A stretch of 52,460 nucleotides of DNA from an uncultured Gammaproteobacteria bacterium (GCA_905478855.1 CAJQKF010000104.1:1-52460); one strand, 5' to 3'. Counted from the first letter of the stretch, positions 19,135 through 28,127 are shown. Notes: generated from the letters alone by a model not told the origin. A program made the numbers and translations.

Positions 19135-19944
19135 CTAGAGGAATTTAAGCGGGTTAATCGGTTTTCCATTTTTCCGAATTTCAAAATGCAGTTGTTCAAC
19201 GCCGCCTGCAGCCATACCGCTCTCCGCTATAGTCTGACGAGCAACAATCGTGTCCCCCTCCTCAACCAACAACCTTCTGTTGTGCCCATAAGCGCTCAGG
19301 TATTCACTACTATGCTTTACAATCACCAGTTGTCCGTAGCCGCGTAAACCAGCCCCTGCATAAACAACCACCCCGCCTTTTGCTGCTTTTACCGAGGTGC
19401 CTGAAGAAACACCTATATCAATGCCATTGTTACCACTATTGCTGGAATACTTCGTCAACAACGTTCCTTTCACCGGCCAATGCCACGTTTGCTTAGATCC
19501 AATAGTTTTTATTACTGAAGATTTGGGTTGACTAGACTTGGTAATAATTGGAGCTTTCGTACTTGTACTTTTTGAGGCAGGGATAGAAGGACTCTGTATA
19601 GCCTGCTTTTGGATGACATCGGTATTCGTCCCAATGCCACTTACAACAATATTTGGTTGATCAGAAGTTTTTGGACGAGGGTTACCGGATAGCACCAGCA
19701 ATTGTCCTATCCGAATCACATAGGGGGATTTGAGGCTATTCCAATATGCTAAATTTCTGTAGTCGACACCCGCTGACCAAGCCACACTATATAGTGTATC
19801 TCCCGATCGAACTATTCGAGTTACATCCGCGGTCTTAACGGTTCTAGATAGATCGCTAACCGGCGCTGGCACATGGGTTGCACATCCTCCTAACACTATC
19901 ATGACAATTAGACATAGTGACTTCGCTTGGGGAAGTAAAATCAT
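19135..19944 (-). CDS. nlpD: NlpD-type lipoprotein, LysM plus degenerate M23 domain
   Basis: NlpD activates the amidase AmiC for septal peptidoglycan splitting. A lipobox LGGC (Cys about residue 21 from the ATG at 19944) predicts an outer-membrane lipoprotein. A LysM domain (RIVRSGDTLYSVAWSAG) is followed by a Ser/Lys/Thr-rich linker and a LytM/M23 domain with GYGQLVIVKHSSEYLSAYGH and LHFEIRKNGKPINPLKFL. The first zinc-ligand His is absent (NNGIDIGVSSG) and HLHFEI has become QLHFEI, so it is very probably a non-catalytic activator like E. coli NlpD. A GTG two codons upstream is an alternative start. rpoS, which commonly follows nlpD, is not here. Confidence 0.9.
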   Translation of the reverse strand: MILLPQAKSLCLIVMIVLGGCATHVPAPVSDLSRTVKTADVTRIVRSGDTLYSVAWSAGVDYRNLAYWNSLKSPYVIRIGQLLVLSGNPRPKTSDQPNIVVSGIGTNTDVIQKQAIQSPSIPASKSTSTKAPIITKSSQPKSSVIKTIGSKQTWHWPVKGTLLTKYSSNSGNNGIDIGVSSGTSVKAAKGGVVVYAGAGLRGYGQLVIVKHSSEYLSAYGHNRRLLVEEGDTIVARQTIAESGMAAGGVEQLHFEIRKNGKPINPLKFL

Positions 19945-19964
19945 ACTCACAATAGTTTCAACAA

Positions 19965-20540
19965 TTAACTACGCACCAGCAGATAAACTACGACGCCAAT
20001 AATGACAACGCCCCAGCCTATCCATTCGACATATTTGTTCAATGACTTTTCTATGTGTTCCCCACCGAATCGAATCAAACTGGCAACCAAATAAAACTGT
20101 CCGGCGCGTCCCACTAGCGATGCAAGAATAAAAGGAATAACTGCTAACCCAAGCATGCCAGACGTTAGGGTAAACAGCTTGTAAGGTATGGGCGAGAAGC
20201 CAGCAATAAAGACGATCCACACACCGTATTCAGAAAACCATCCAACGGCAGCATCAAATTTTTCTTGTGCATGATAGACATCAATTACTTGCTGCCCAAT
20301 GGTATCAAAGAAAAACATACCAATAAGATACCCCAATACTCCACCTGCAACCGATGAAATGGTAGTTATCATTGCTAACCGCCATGCCCTGTTTCGTTGG
20401 GCTAAACACATCGGCGCTAACATGAGTGCAGTGGGAATAGGAAAAAATGATGACTCCGCAAAGCTCACCGCACATAAATACCATGAAGCTTTCGAATGCT
20501 TAGATAGTCTAAATACCCACTCATACAAAGATCGAAACAT
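19965..20540 (-). CDS. yqaA: YqaA family DedA-like membrane protein
   Basis: The 191-residue inner-membrane protein belongs to the SNARE-associated/DedA superfamily. SFAESSFFPIPTALML, GYLIGMFFFDTIG, FIAGFSPIPYKLFTLTSG and LASLVGRAGQFY are characteristic of YqaA. About four membrane segments are seen. DedA relatives act in lipid-carrier or phospholipid flipping; for YqaA itself the substrate is unproven. It starts three bases after the pcm stop and lies within the surE-pcm-nlpD cluster. Confidence 0.85.
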   Translation of the reverse strand: MFRSLYEWVFRLSKHSKASWYLCAVSFAESSFFPIPTALMLAPMCLAQRNRAWRLAMITTISSVAGGVLGYLIGMFFFDTIGQQVIDVYHAQEKFDAAVGWFSEYGVWIVFIAGFSPIPYKLFTLTSGMLGLAVIPFILASLVGRAGQFYLVASLIRFGGEHIEKSLNKYVEWIGWGVVIIGVVVYLLVRS

Positions 20541-20543
20541 TAG

Positions 20544-21209
20544 TTAGATAACCCCGGATAACATTGGAACAAAATTTACACACGCACCTTCATGGCGTTG
20601 GAATCCACTTGCTGTGCGTGTGATTGTAATTAAACGTTGAAGTCTTTTTTCGCCTTCTGGCAGTATCATAACACCACCAACTGATAATTGATGATAGAGA
20701 GAATCTGGAACCCGCTCTGGCGCGGCTGTGATAAGAATGCCACTAAACGGACCTTGTTCCTGCCAACCTTCGAAGCCATCTCCATGCTTAAAATATGCAT
20801 TTCGAATTTTTAAATCATACAAGCGATCTCGCGCTTGCTGGTGCAATGCGCCAATTCTCTCGACACTGTATACCAGATTAACAAGCTGAGATAAGACCAT
20901 TGTCTGGTAGCCACAGCCAGTGCCTATTTCCAAAACACGACTATGCTTGCTATTACCATCAAGCAATGCCTGACTCATCAAAGCGACAATATAGGGTTGT
21001 GAAATCGTTTGTTGATGTCCAATAGGTAAAGAGGCATCTTCATAAGCTCTCGAGGCAAGAGCTTCATCAACAAATAAATGCCTCGGTGTGTTAGCAATCG
21101 CTGAAAGTACCCTGGGATGGCTAATACCTGCATCACGCAAGCGGGTTACTAAACGATCACGAGTGCGACGCGATGTCATGCCTATTCCTTCTCGATCATG
21201 TAAGCCCAT
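20544..21209 (-). CDS. pcm: Protein-L-isoaspartate O-methyltransferase
   Basis: Pcm methylates isoaspartyl residues to start their repair. VFVDEALASRAYED-type sequence, LPIGHQQTISQPYIVALM, the SAM loop VLEIGTGCGYQTMVLSQL and GILITAAPERVPDSL are diagnostic. The ATG at 21209 shares one base with the surE stop (TGATG), a common coupling in this pair, and is preferred over the upstream in-frame ATG at 21236, which lies inside surE. Confidence 0.94.
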   Translation of the reverse strand: MGLHDREGIGMTSRRTRDRLVTRLRDAGISHPRVLSAIANTPRHLFVDEALASRAYEDASLPIGHQQTISQPYIVALMSQALLDGNSKHSRVLEIGTGCGYQTMVLSQLVNLVYSVERIGALHQQARDRLYDLKIRNAYFKHGDGFEGWQEQGPFSGILITAAPERVPDSLYHQLSVGGVMILPEGEKRLQRLITITRTASGFQRHEGACVNFVPMLSGVI

Positions 21210-21967
21210 CACATTTGTTCCACAAAATCTAACCAATCACCGATCAGCGGTATCTGATCGTAACGAGTCAAGTCAATTTGAATCGGAGTTATCGAAACGT
21301 ATCCACAGTCGATGGCATTAAAATCAGTACCCGGCCCAGCATCCTGAGCATCGCCCGGCGGGCCAATCCAATACGACAACCTGCCTGGCAAGCTTTCATC
21401 TCGGGTTGCCGCTTGAGCCTTGTGTCGACAACCTAAACGACTTACACGAAAACCCTTTAATTGATCAAAAGGAACATCCGGCACATTTATATTGAGAATT
21501 GAATCGTTAGGTAAAGGTTGTCGATGCAAGCCAGTCAATATTCGGTCAACAACTTTTGCAGCAGTATCATAATACGTCGGCGACGATCCGACCAAGGACA
21601 CAGCTAAAGCCGGAAACCCCAAAAACCGTCCCTCGACCGCAGCCGCTACCGTTCCAGAATAGAGTACGTCATCACCTAAGTTTGCTCCAGTATTTATTCC
21701 AGCCACAACCATATCCGGAGCACTATTCATCAATCCCGTAATCGCAATATGAACACAGTCTGTAGGTGTTCCATCAACATAGTAGAATCCGTTTTTAGCC
21801 TGTTCGACAGATACGGCGCGATCCAATGTCAAAGAATTACTGGCACCACTACGATTTCGATCCGGCGCGACTACCACAACCTCGGCGCGTTCTCTACAGA
21901 TACGTTCTAAGGCGGCTAATCCAGGCGCTTGATAGCCATCATCGTTACTAAGGAGAATCTTATCCAT
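21209..21967 (-). CDS. surE: 5'/3'-nucleotidase SurE
   Basis: SurE dephosphorylates nucleoside monophosphates and other phosphates in stationary phase. The N-terminal metal-binding motif LLSNDDGYQAPGL, APDRNRSGASNSLTL, VDGTPTDCVHIA and INTGANLGDDVLYSGTV AAA region match the family; 252 residues is normal. It begins 34 bases after the lon stop and may be co-transcribed with lon. Confidence 0.95.
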   Translation of the reverse strand: MDKILLSNDDGYQAPGLAALERICRERAEVVVVAPDRNRSGASNSLTLDRAVSVEQAKNGFYYVDGTPTDCVHIAITGLMNSAPDMVVAGINTGANLGDDVLYSGTVAAAVEGRFLGFPALAVSLVGSSPTYYDTAAKVVDRILTGLHRQPLPNDSILNINVPDVPFDQLKGFRVSRLGCRHKAQAATRDESLPGRLSYWIGPPGDAQDAGPGTDFNAIDCGYVSITPIQIDLTRYDQIPLIGDWLDFVEQM

Positions 21968-22001
21968 TCGCTCTGCTAAAAAGAGCGAAGTTTACCCCAT
22001 C

Positions 22002-24407
22002 TTAAGGGAAAACAAGAGGTACAACCTGATCGAATTCCGACACGAAATGAGATTTAATGCCTCGAGTAATATGTTCTGGCAAAATTTCATAGTCGGATTC
22101 ATTATCTTTTGGCAAAATTAAACGCCGAATTCCAGCACGCCTAGCTGCGATAACTTTCTCTTTGATCCCACCTACGGCCAATACACGCCCCGTTAACGTT
22201 AGCTCACCGGTCATTGCATAGCCGGGCCTCGGTGCTTTTTGGTTAGCAACCGAGTACAAAGCACACGCCATTGTTATTCCGGCACTTGGTCCATCTTTCG
22301 GAGTTGCGCCCTCGGGAACATGCAGATGTATAGTGCTTTTCTCAAACATATCCAAATCGTTGCCTCGAAGTTCGTCTCTCGAAACAATATTACTATATGC
22401 TATCTCGGCAGATTCCTTCATAACATCACCCAATTGACCGGTGAGTTTAAAACCACGTGCAAACGAATGTATTCTGCGGGCCTCAACAGACAAAGTAACG
22501 CCACCCAAAGATGTCCAAGCCAGTCCATTAATCTGCCCAATGCCACTAACCGGTAGCTCTTTTTTGAATATTGGCTTATCCACGTACTCTTCAAGTGTTG
22601 CAGACGTAATGTGTATTGGTTTTTCCTCACCTTCGAGAATTTTCATTACGGCTTTTCGCACGACTCGAGCCAATAACTTATCCAATCTTCGAACACCCGC
22701 TTCCCTTGCATATTCTTCAGCAAGACGCCTAATCGCAGTCGTATCAATTCGCACATCACCACGAGCTTTCAAGCCCGCAGATGTCAGTTGACGAGGAAAT
22801 AAATGTCGACGCGCAATTCGGACTTTTTCTTCGGAGATATAACCTGAAAGCCGAAGGGTTTCCATTCTATCAAGCAGCGGCGCGGGTATGCTATCAAGTT
22901 GATTGGCGGTGCAAATAAACAACACTTGGGAAAGATCAAATCGCACATCGAGATAGTGATCAAGGAAATTACTATTTTGCTCTGGGTCTAGAACCTCAAG
23001 CAATGCGGATGCAGGATCACCTTGATAGGACGCACCAATTTTATCTACTTCATCAAGCATGATGACAGGATTCGCAGTACCCGATTCTTTTAGTGCTTGG
23101 ATCAATTTGCCTGGCATCGCACCCACATAGGTGCGTCGATGCCCCTTTATTTCTGCTTCATCGCGCATTCCGCCTAAAGAAAAACGAAAGAATTTTCTAC
23201 CCAGCGCATTCGCTATGGATTGCCCTAACGAGGTTTTTCCAACACCTGGAGGACCTACAAATAGCAAAATATTACCACCTACGCCTCCCCGCATGATTCC
23301 TACGCCCAGAAACTCTTTTATTCGTTCTTTTACATCATCAAGGCCTTCATGATCACGATTGAGTATCGCAGTCGCGCCACTTAACTCCAACTGATCCTCA
23401 CTGCTAATCCCCCAGGGTAGACTAGTAAGCCAGTCGAGATAGTTCCTGGTTACCGAAAATTCTGGTGATCCCTGCTCCAGAACCGATAACTTATTCATTT
23501 CCTCATCGATCTTTTTGAGGGCCGCATCAGGCACAACCAATGACTGCAGTCGTTCTTGAAACAGTTCGAGATCGGCAGTTCGATCATCTTTAGAGATGCC
23601 CAGTTCCTTTTGTATAAAGCTTAATTGCTCCCGAAGGAATACCTCGCGTTGCCGATCTTGCATCTCTCCTTCGACATGCTGGCGAATATCCATTTGGGCT
23701 CGTGCAATTTCCAATTCTTTTTGCAACAGAACCAAAGTTCTCTCAAGTCTTGGAAACAAGGATACGGTCTCTAGTACATCCTGAAGTTCCTTGGCGCTAG
23801 CCGTCGTTAAACTTGCACCGAAATCAGCCAGACGAGAGGGGTTGCTTGGTCCAAAATAATTTAAAAATTGCTTCAATTCCTCCCCATATAGAGGATTTAA
23901 CGGCAAAAGTTCCTTAATGACATTAATTATTGCCGTGGTGTAGGCCTTTACCTCGGTAGAATCTTTAACGACGTCTTCCGGAAAGTACTCAACACGCGCA
24001 GAAAATGGCTTTTCTTCATTTACCCACTCCGAGATTGCAAACCTTTCAATTCCCACAAGAACGACATGAAGCAGGTCATCCTGCTCATTCATTTGATGAA
24101 TCCGACAAGCAGTACCCATAGAACTAAAATCATCCACTAGGGCTGATTTATTCTTTTTGCCTTTCGCATAGACAAGACCGATTAAACCATTACTGCTTTC
24201 CTTCGCAAACTTTAATGACTCTCGCCATTCCGTCGCGTTTAATATAAGCGGCGTTACCTGACTCGGGAAAAACGGCCGATCAGGTATAGGTAACAAACTA
24301 ATAATGCTCGGTAGAACATCATCTTGCTTGGCTAATTCGCCTTTTAGCACTCCAGAAGGGCTTTCAGATGTAGTATTTTCTGCGGGCTTTTCGTCTACGT
24401 CACTCAT
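22002..24407 (-). CDS. lon: ATP-dependent serine protease of the Lon family
   Basis: The 801-residue protein has a LonA-type substrate-binding N-domain, a coiled region, an AAA+ ATPase (Walker A GPPGVGKTS at about 385-393, Walker B VIMLDEVDKI) and a C-terminal protease domain. The Ser-Lys dyad is intact: S708 in DGPSAG and K751 in GGIKEKVIAA, with the expected spacing of 43. The N-terminus (LPIPDRPFFPSQVTPLIL) resembles from memory the second Lon of Pseudomonas (AsrA) more than classical Lon, so this may be a paralogue and not the only Lon of the cell. A heat-shock-type promoter precedes it. Confidence 0.93.
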   Translation of the reverse strand: MSDVDEKPAENTTSESPSGVLKGELAKQDDVLPSIISLLPIPDRPFFPSQVTPLILNATEWRESLKFAKESSNGLIGLVYAKGKKNKSALVDDFSSMGTACRIHQMNEQDDLLHVVLVGIERFAISEWVNEEKPFSARVEYFPEDVVKDSTEVKAYTTAIINVIKELLPLNPLYGEELKQFLNYFGPSNPSRLADFGASLTTASAKELQDVLETVSLFPRLERTLVLLQKELEIARAQMDIRQHVEGEMQDRQREVFLREQLSFIQKELGISKDDRTADLELFQERLQSLVVPDAALKKIDEEMNKLSVLEQGSPEFSVTRNYLDWLTSLPWGISSEDQLELSGATAILNRDHEGLDDVKERIKEFLGVGIMRGGVGGNILLFVGPPGVGKTSLGQSIANALGRKFFRFSLGGMRDEAEIKGHRRTYVGAMPGKLIQALKESGTANPVIMLDEVDKIGASYQGDPASALLEVLDPEQNSNFLDHYLDVRFDLSQVLFICTANQLDSIPAPLLDRMETLRLSGYISEEKVRIARRHLFPRQLTSAGLKARGDVRIDTTAIRRLAEEYAREAGVRRLDKLLARVVRKAVMKILEGEEKPIHITSATLEEYVDKPIFKKELPVSGIGQINGLAWTSLGGVTLSVEARRIHSFARGFKLTGQLGDVMKESAEIAYSNIVSRDELRGNDLDMFEKSTIHLHVPEGATPKDGPSAGITMACALYSVANQKAPRPGYAMTGELTLTGRVLAVGGIKEKVIAARRAGIRRLILPKDNESDYEILPEHITRGIKSHFVSEFDQVVPLVFP

Positions 24408-24443
24408 TAGAAGTTCCGATATAAGTTGATGTATAGACAGGGG

Positions 24444-24470
24444 ATATGGGGCAATTTATTCAACAATCAA
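24444..24470 (-). promoter_or_regulatory. Sigma-32 type heat-shock promoter for lon
   Basis: On the minus strand TTGATT, a 13-base spacer and CCCCATAT are found. The -10 element fits the sigma-32 consensus CCCCATNT, and the -35 resembles the TTGAAA core with two mismatches at the right distance. Transcription would start about 30 bases before the lon ATG. Lon is a classical heat-shock regulon member, which supports the call. Confidence 0.7.
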
Positions 24471-24648
24471 CGCCTATAATTAAAACAAGTATCCGTATAG
24501 GCGCTGATCCAACCCTATTTTACCGAGTATCGTAGGAAAAATGAAAATAGACTATAAAACCAATTAACTATGTAATCGCGCATCAAAGCAACGATCATAT
24601 AGGTTGCACGCGTATTGCAGAAAATCGCACGGATGATTTTGCACTGGG

Positions 24649-25602
24649 TCAAACACCCTCATCATCACCTTCAATATCCCGTTGGACAATTTCGGCAACA
24701 CGCAACGCCTCAAGGCCATCGCGTCCACCGACAAGGGGGGCTTGACGAGTTCGTACACACTCGACAAAATGCTCAAGCTCCGCGTCGAGTGGCGGCCGTG
24801 ATTCAATCTTCACCTGCTGAGTCATTATTCTAGCGAATCTATCTGATTCGTTTTCCCTCTCGGGGCGAACAACTTCAAGTTGCTGGTCAGCAAAGTTCAA
24901 AGCTAAATAACAAGATTCGGCAAACACACGAATTCTTCGAAATTTCTTGCTAGAAACCCGGCTGGCGGTAACATTTGCTACCGTCCCATCTTTAAACTCA
25001 AGGCGTGCATTCGCAATATCAACATGGCTAGTTATTACCGATGTTCCCACTGCAGTAACCCGTTCCAAGGGAGACTTAACCAATGACAGCACAATATCAA
25101 TATCATGAATCATCAAATCAGTAATCACATCCACATCAGTTGCACGCTCCACAAAAGTACCTAATCGATGTACTTCAAAAAATCTAGGGCGATCAAGCAT
25201 ATCGGCAAGAGCAATGATGCCAGCGTTAAAACGTTCGAGGTGTCCAACCTGTAGAATTACACCTTTTTTCTCTGCAGCCAAAACAATTTTTTCAGCGTCG
25301 GTAACCGTGTGTGCAACGGGCTTTTCCAGCAATATATCGACATTGTTATCAATAAACAATTCGGCGACCTCGCGATGCAAAGTCGTTGGCACGACTATAC
25401 TTACTGCATCGACTTCATCCAACAACTGCTCCGGAGAATTGTACGAGTCGCAATTGCACTCGCTGCCAACTTTACGTGCAAGCCCAGGATCAATATCCAC
25501 CACGCCGACTAAATCAACATTTGGCATTCTGGCGTAAATTCGAGCATGAATTGAGCCTAAATATCCTACGCCAACAACACCAATTTTCACTTTTTGGCTC
25601 AT
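24649..25602 (-). CDS. Gfo/Idh/MocA oxidoreductase, GnnA-like
   Basis: An N-terminal Rossmann domain (GVVGVGYLGSIHARIYA) is followed by SIVVPTTLHREVA, the Gfo/Idh signature LLEKPVAHT, QVGHLERFN and LMIHDIDIVLSLVKSP, with a C-terminal alpha/beta substrate domain. The pattern from VGHLERFN to IANARLEF closely resembles the family that includes GnnA, the UDP-GlcNAc 3-dehydrogenase used for amide-linked lipid A; such genes usually sit among lpx genes. No lpx or gnnB gene is here, so the specific substrate is unproven. It precedes lon in the same direction, with 241 bases between them, and is divergent from the SDR gene. Confidence 0.85.
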   Translation of the reverse strand: MSQKVKIGVVGVGYLGSIHARIYARMPNVDLVGVVDIDPGLARKVGSECNCDSYNSPEQLLDEVDAVSIVVPTTLHREVAELFIDNNVDILLEKPVAHTVTDAEKIVLAAEKKGVILQVGHLERFNAGIIALADMLDRPRFFEVHRLGTFVERATDVDVITDLMIHDIDIVLSLVKSPLERVTAVGTSVITSHVDIANARLEFKDGTVANVTASRVSSKKFRRIRVFAESCYLALNFADQQLEVVRPERENESDRFARIMTQQVKIESRPPLDAELEHFVECVRTRQAPLVGGRDGLEALRVAEIVQRDIEGDDEGV

Positions 25603-25661
25603 AGATACTGGATCCTTAATGTATGATTCTTTCTACTATACAACAATCTTAGCTACCACTT

Positions 25662-26504
25662 ATGTCTTACGTTACTAAAAAACGATACATACTAATTACC
25701 GGCTGTTCCACAGGGATAGGTTTATCACTAGCACAAAGCCTATCCACGTTCGGTTTTCATGTAATCGCCAGTACCAGAAAAAGCCACGACACACAAAGAC
25801 TAAAACGTTTAGGTGTTCAATGCATAACACTAGATCTGGAAAGCCCCGAATCGATTGCATCCGCAATTGACCAACTTACCGATATAACCAACGGCACACT
25901 ATACGCATTAATCAATAATGGCGCATACGGACAACCCGGTGCGGTTGAAGATCTTAGTCGACACGCACTCAAAGCACAATTCGAAACTAATGTATTTGGC
26001 ACTCAGGAACTAACAAATCACTGCATCCCGCTATTTCGACGACAGGGGTACGGCCGCATTATACAGATCAGTTCTATACTCGGTCGAGTGTGTCTAGCAA
26101 ACAGGGGCGCTTACAATGCAAGTAAATATGCGCTGGAAGCATTATCAGACACCATGCGGCTTGAACTAGAGGGCAGTGGCATATTTGTTAGTCTTATAGA
26201 ACCTGGACCGATTGAAAGTGATTTTCGTAAAAATTGCCTCAAACACTTTCAAGCAAATATCAATGCACTCAATAGCGCTCACAGTGAAACCTATAGTCGA
26301 GAGCTAAAACGTCTGGATACAACTGAAAACACTAAATTTACGCTACCAGCATCGTCATTGTTAAAACCCGTGCTTCACGCACTAGACAGCCCTTATCCAA
26401 AACCGCGTTATACCGTAACTACGCCCGCTAAAGTGCTCCCATGGTTAAAACGCATAACATCCGACCGGTTTATGGATAAAATTCTAAAAAAGGCTGGGGG
26501 TTAA
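25662..26504 (+). CDS. Short-chain dehydrogenase/reductase (SDR)
   Basis: A classical SDR of 280 residues: cofactor motif TGCSTGIG at about 14-21, NNGAYGQPG for the central sheet, catalytic Ser in QISSILGRV and the YNASKYA Tyr-Lys pair. PGPIESDF follows. The arginine in STRKSHD after the second strand hints at NADPH preference. The substrate cannot be inferred; related long-tailed members act on hydrophobic alcohols and ketones. It is divergent from the Gfo/Idh gene with 59 bases between them, so the two may share a control region. Confidence 0.88.
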   Translation: MSYVTKKRYILITGCSTGIGLSLAQSLSTFGFHVIASTRKSHDTQRLKRLGVQCITLDLESPESIASAIDQLTDITNGTLYALINNGAYGQPGAVEDLSRHALKAQFETNVFGTQELTNHCIPLFRRQGYGRIIQISSILGRVCLANRGAYNASKYALEALSDTMRLELEGSGIFVSLIEPGPIESDFRKNCLKHFQANINALNSAHSETYSRELKRLDTTENTKFTLPASSLLKPVLHALDSPYPKPRYTVTTPAKVLPWLKRITSDRFMDKILKKAGG

Positions 26505-26621
26505 TTGCTTTGAGTTTTTGTTCGGATGCCGGCAATTTATACTTAATAATTTACTCACTGATAGCAGCCATGTCATTGACTTATATTCTGGTTAACGTAA
26601 AGCTAAAAAGGCTTAAAACGC

Positions 26622-27242
26622 TCAAGTAGAAAAGATATCTTTAGCTGTCTCATACTGCTCCACACTCGTAACGACTTTACCATCAAACCCCAGTTTTCTC
26701 GCCTGCTCACAAACTTTAGCGAAAGCCTTATCTTTAGCATCGAGTGGATGCGCTCCATCAAGTATTGGGACCTTATAAAACCTGCAAGTAAGAACAGCTT
26801 CACTAATACACCCGAGTAGTCCCAGCCTACCGGGTGTTTCTTCTAGAGCCATACTATTGCCGAGTTCTATGGTGTCTAGAATTAAACCACTAATCGTGCA
26901 TGTAGACTCAAATAAGGACCGCAAACTAAACATATTCTCGACATTGTCTATTAACAACCAGAAACCCCGAATATCTAGTCCTGCGTTACTCTTCATAAAA
27001 CTAGAAATATCATCTAGCTCATCCATATTTCTTACTCCACACAAGACAATCTTGTCATCCAGACCCATGTACAGCTGCTCCGGAATTACTTTAATATCGG
27101 AGATAAGCCAAAAATGAGATCTTCCATCGTGTTTGAACCCCGCTCTTTTTTCATCACAGTTCGCAGCCATCATCAAACTATCAACGGGATAGCTGCTGTG
27201 TTTAAGGTCAGTTTTTGTAATAATAAGTAGAGGAAAGCTCAT
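26622..27242 (-). CDS. Diverged CitE-like (HpcH/HpaI-type) protein
   Basis: The C-terminal half recalls citrate lyase beta-subunit relatives: VPILDGAHPLDAKDKAF, then CEQARKLGFDGKVV and a final helix, matching the usual end of CitE-like proteins. Upstream, KIVLCGVRNMDELDDI fits the strand and helix of the barrel. The typical catalytic stretches are missing, however: the IETxxG motif reads LLIDNVEN and the GxEDLxxDLG motif reads LDTIELGNSMAL. At 206 residues it is shorter than the usual 270-300 and lacks the first barrel strands. It may be non-catalytic or decaying. GTG at 27251 is an alternative start. It is divergent from the IclR regulator. Confidence 0.55.
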   Translation of the reverse strand: MSFPLLIITKTDLKHSSYPVDSLMMAANCDEKRAGFKHDGRSHFWLISDIKVIPEQLYMGLDDKIVLCGVRNMDELDDISSFMKSNAGLDIRGFWLLIDNVENMFSLRSLFESTCTISGLILDTIELGNSMALEETPGRLGLLGCISEAVLTCRFYKVPILDGAHPLDAKDKAFAKVCEQARKLGFDGKVVTSVEQYETAKDIFST

Positions 27243-27271
27243 AATGGACACAAATAACCAAATAAATAAGA

Positions 27272-27291
27272 TGTTATTGTAGTTTATAACA
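27272..27291. promoter_or_regulatory. Candidate operator between CitE-like and IclR genes
   Basis: TGTTAT and ATAACA form a perfect inverted repeat with an 8-base centre in the 91-base divergent intergenic region. Position and symmetry fit autoregulation by the adjacent IclR-type regulator, whose relatives bind imperfect palindromes near their own promoter. This is inference from position only. Confidence 0.45.
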
Positions 27292-27333
27292 ACGATAGTA
27301 TTCTAATGGCCCTAACAACAGTGGGACTGTAGA

Positions 27334-28107
27334 TTGGATAAAAACCCGAAGGAAAATAAATCAGGCATTCAGGTTATTGACCGAATGGTCGTCTTGCTTG
27401 ACGTTATGGCCGGCTACGATGCTCCTGTATCTCTAAAAGTTCTGGCGGTAGAGTCTGAGCTGCACTCATCGACGGCCTTTCGAATTCTACAATCAATGCT
27501 TGCTCATGGATTAGTTAGCCGAGACGGGAATGGCCACTATAGTCTTGGTTATAAACTCTTGCATCTAGGCGGCAGGATCCGCGCCGGTATTGACTTGCAA
27601 CGGGAAGCAATACCGATAATGGAGCAACTCCGTGACACGATAGGCGAAAGTGTCCATTTAACGGTACGAGAAGGATTTGAAATAATCTACATTGAACGAG
27701 TAGCCAGTTTTAAAACAATACGAGCCGAACAAATTATTGGCAGTCGAGCTCCGCTTCATGTTACTGCAGTTGGAAAGATGATTCTTGGAGACCGAGGTCG
27801 CGAATTTTGTCATCGATATGCCGCTCAAACGGGGTTACCCGGTTATACAAAACATAGCATCGTAGACTCATGGCAATTGATCAAAGCTGTTGAGATAGAC
27901 CTCAAGCTAGGCTATGCCTATGACAATGAAGAAGCGGAACTTGGAGTCGGATGTATTGGCTGTCTAGTGCGTGATACTACCGGTGTCGCCATTGCCGGAC
28001 TTAGCGTTTCCGCTCCAATCGAGCGTCGAAGTGATTCATGGATTGTACACATCCGAAAAGCGGCAGAATTACTATCCGGTCGTCTAGGTTATGACGGACT
28101 ACCCTAA
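27334..28107 (+). CDS. IclR family transcriptional regulator
   Basis: The 257-residue protein has an N-terminal winged helix (residues about 12-70: GIQVIDRMVVLLDVM, HSSTAFRILQSMLAHGLV) and a C-terminal ligand domain with YIERVASFKTIRA, LHVTAVGKMIL, and GIGCLVRDTTG-like sequence (GVGCIGCLVRDTTG). No ATG precedes the DNA-binding domain; TTG at 27334 is the only reasonable start. Members control aromatic, glyoxylate or organic-acid catabolism. The divergent CitE-like gene is the obvious candidate target; the TRAP transporter a few kilobases away is another. Confidence 0.93.
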   Translation: MDKNPKENKSGIQVIDRMVVLLDVMAGYDAPVSLKVLAVESELHSSTAFRILQSMLAHGLVSRDGNGHYSLGYKLLHLGGRIRAGIDLQREAIPIMEQLRDTIGESVHLTVREGFEIIYIERVASFKTIRAEQIIGSRAPLHVTAVGKMILGDRGREFCHRYAAQTGLPGYTKHSIVDSWQLIKAVEIDLKLGYAYDNEEAELGVGCIGCLVRDTTGVAIAGLSVSAPIERRSDSWIVHIRKAAELLSGRLGYDGLP

Positions 28108-28127
28108 AGTTTGTTTACTACTTGAAC

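Noticed and set aside
19135..19944. Active M23 endopeptidase
   Set aside because: The first zinc-ligand His and the HxH His are missing, so an NlpD-type activator is the better reading.
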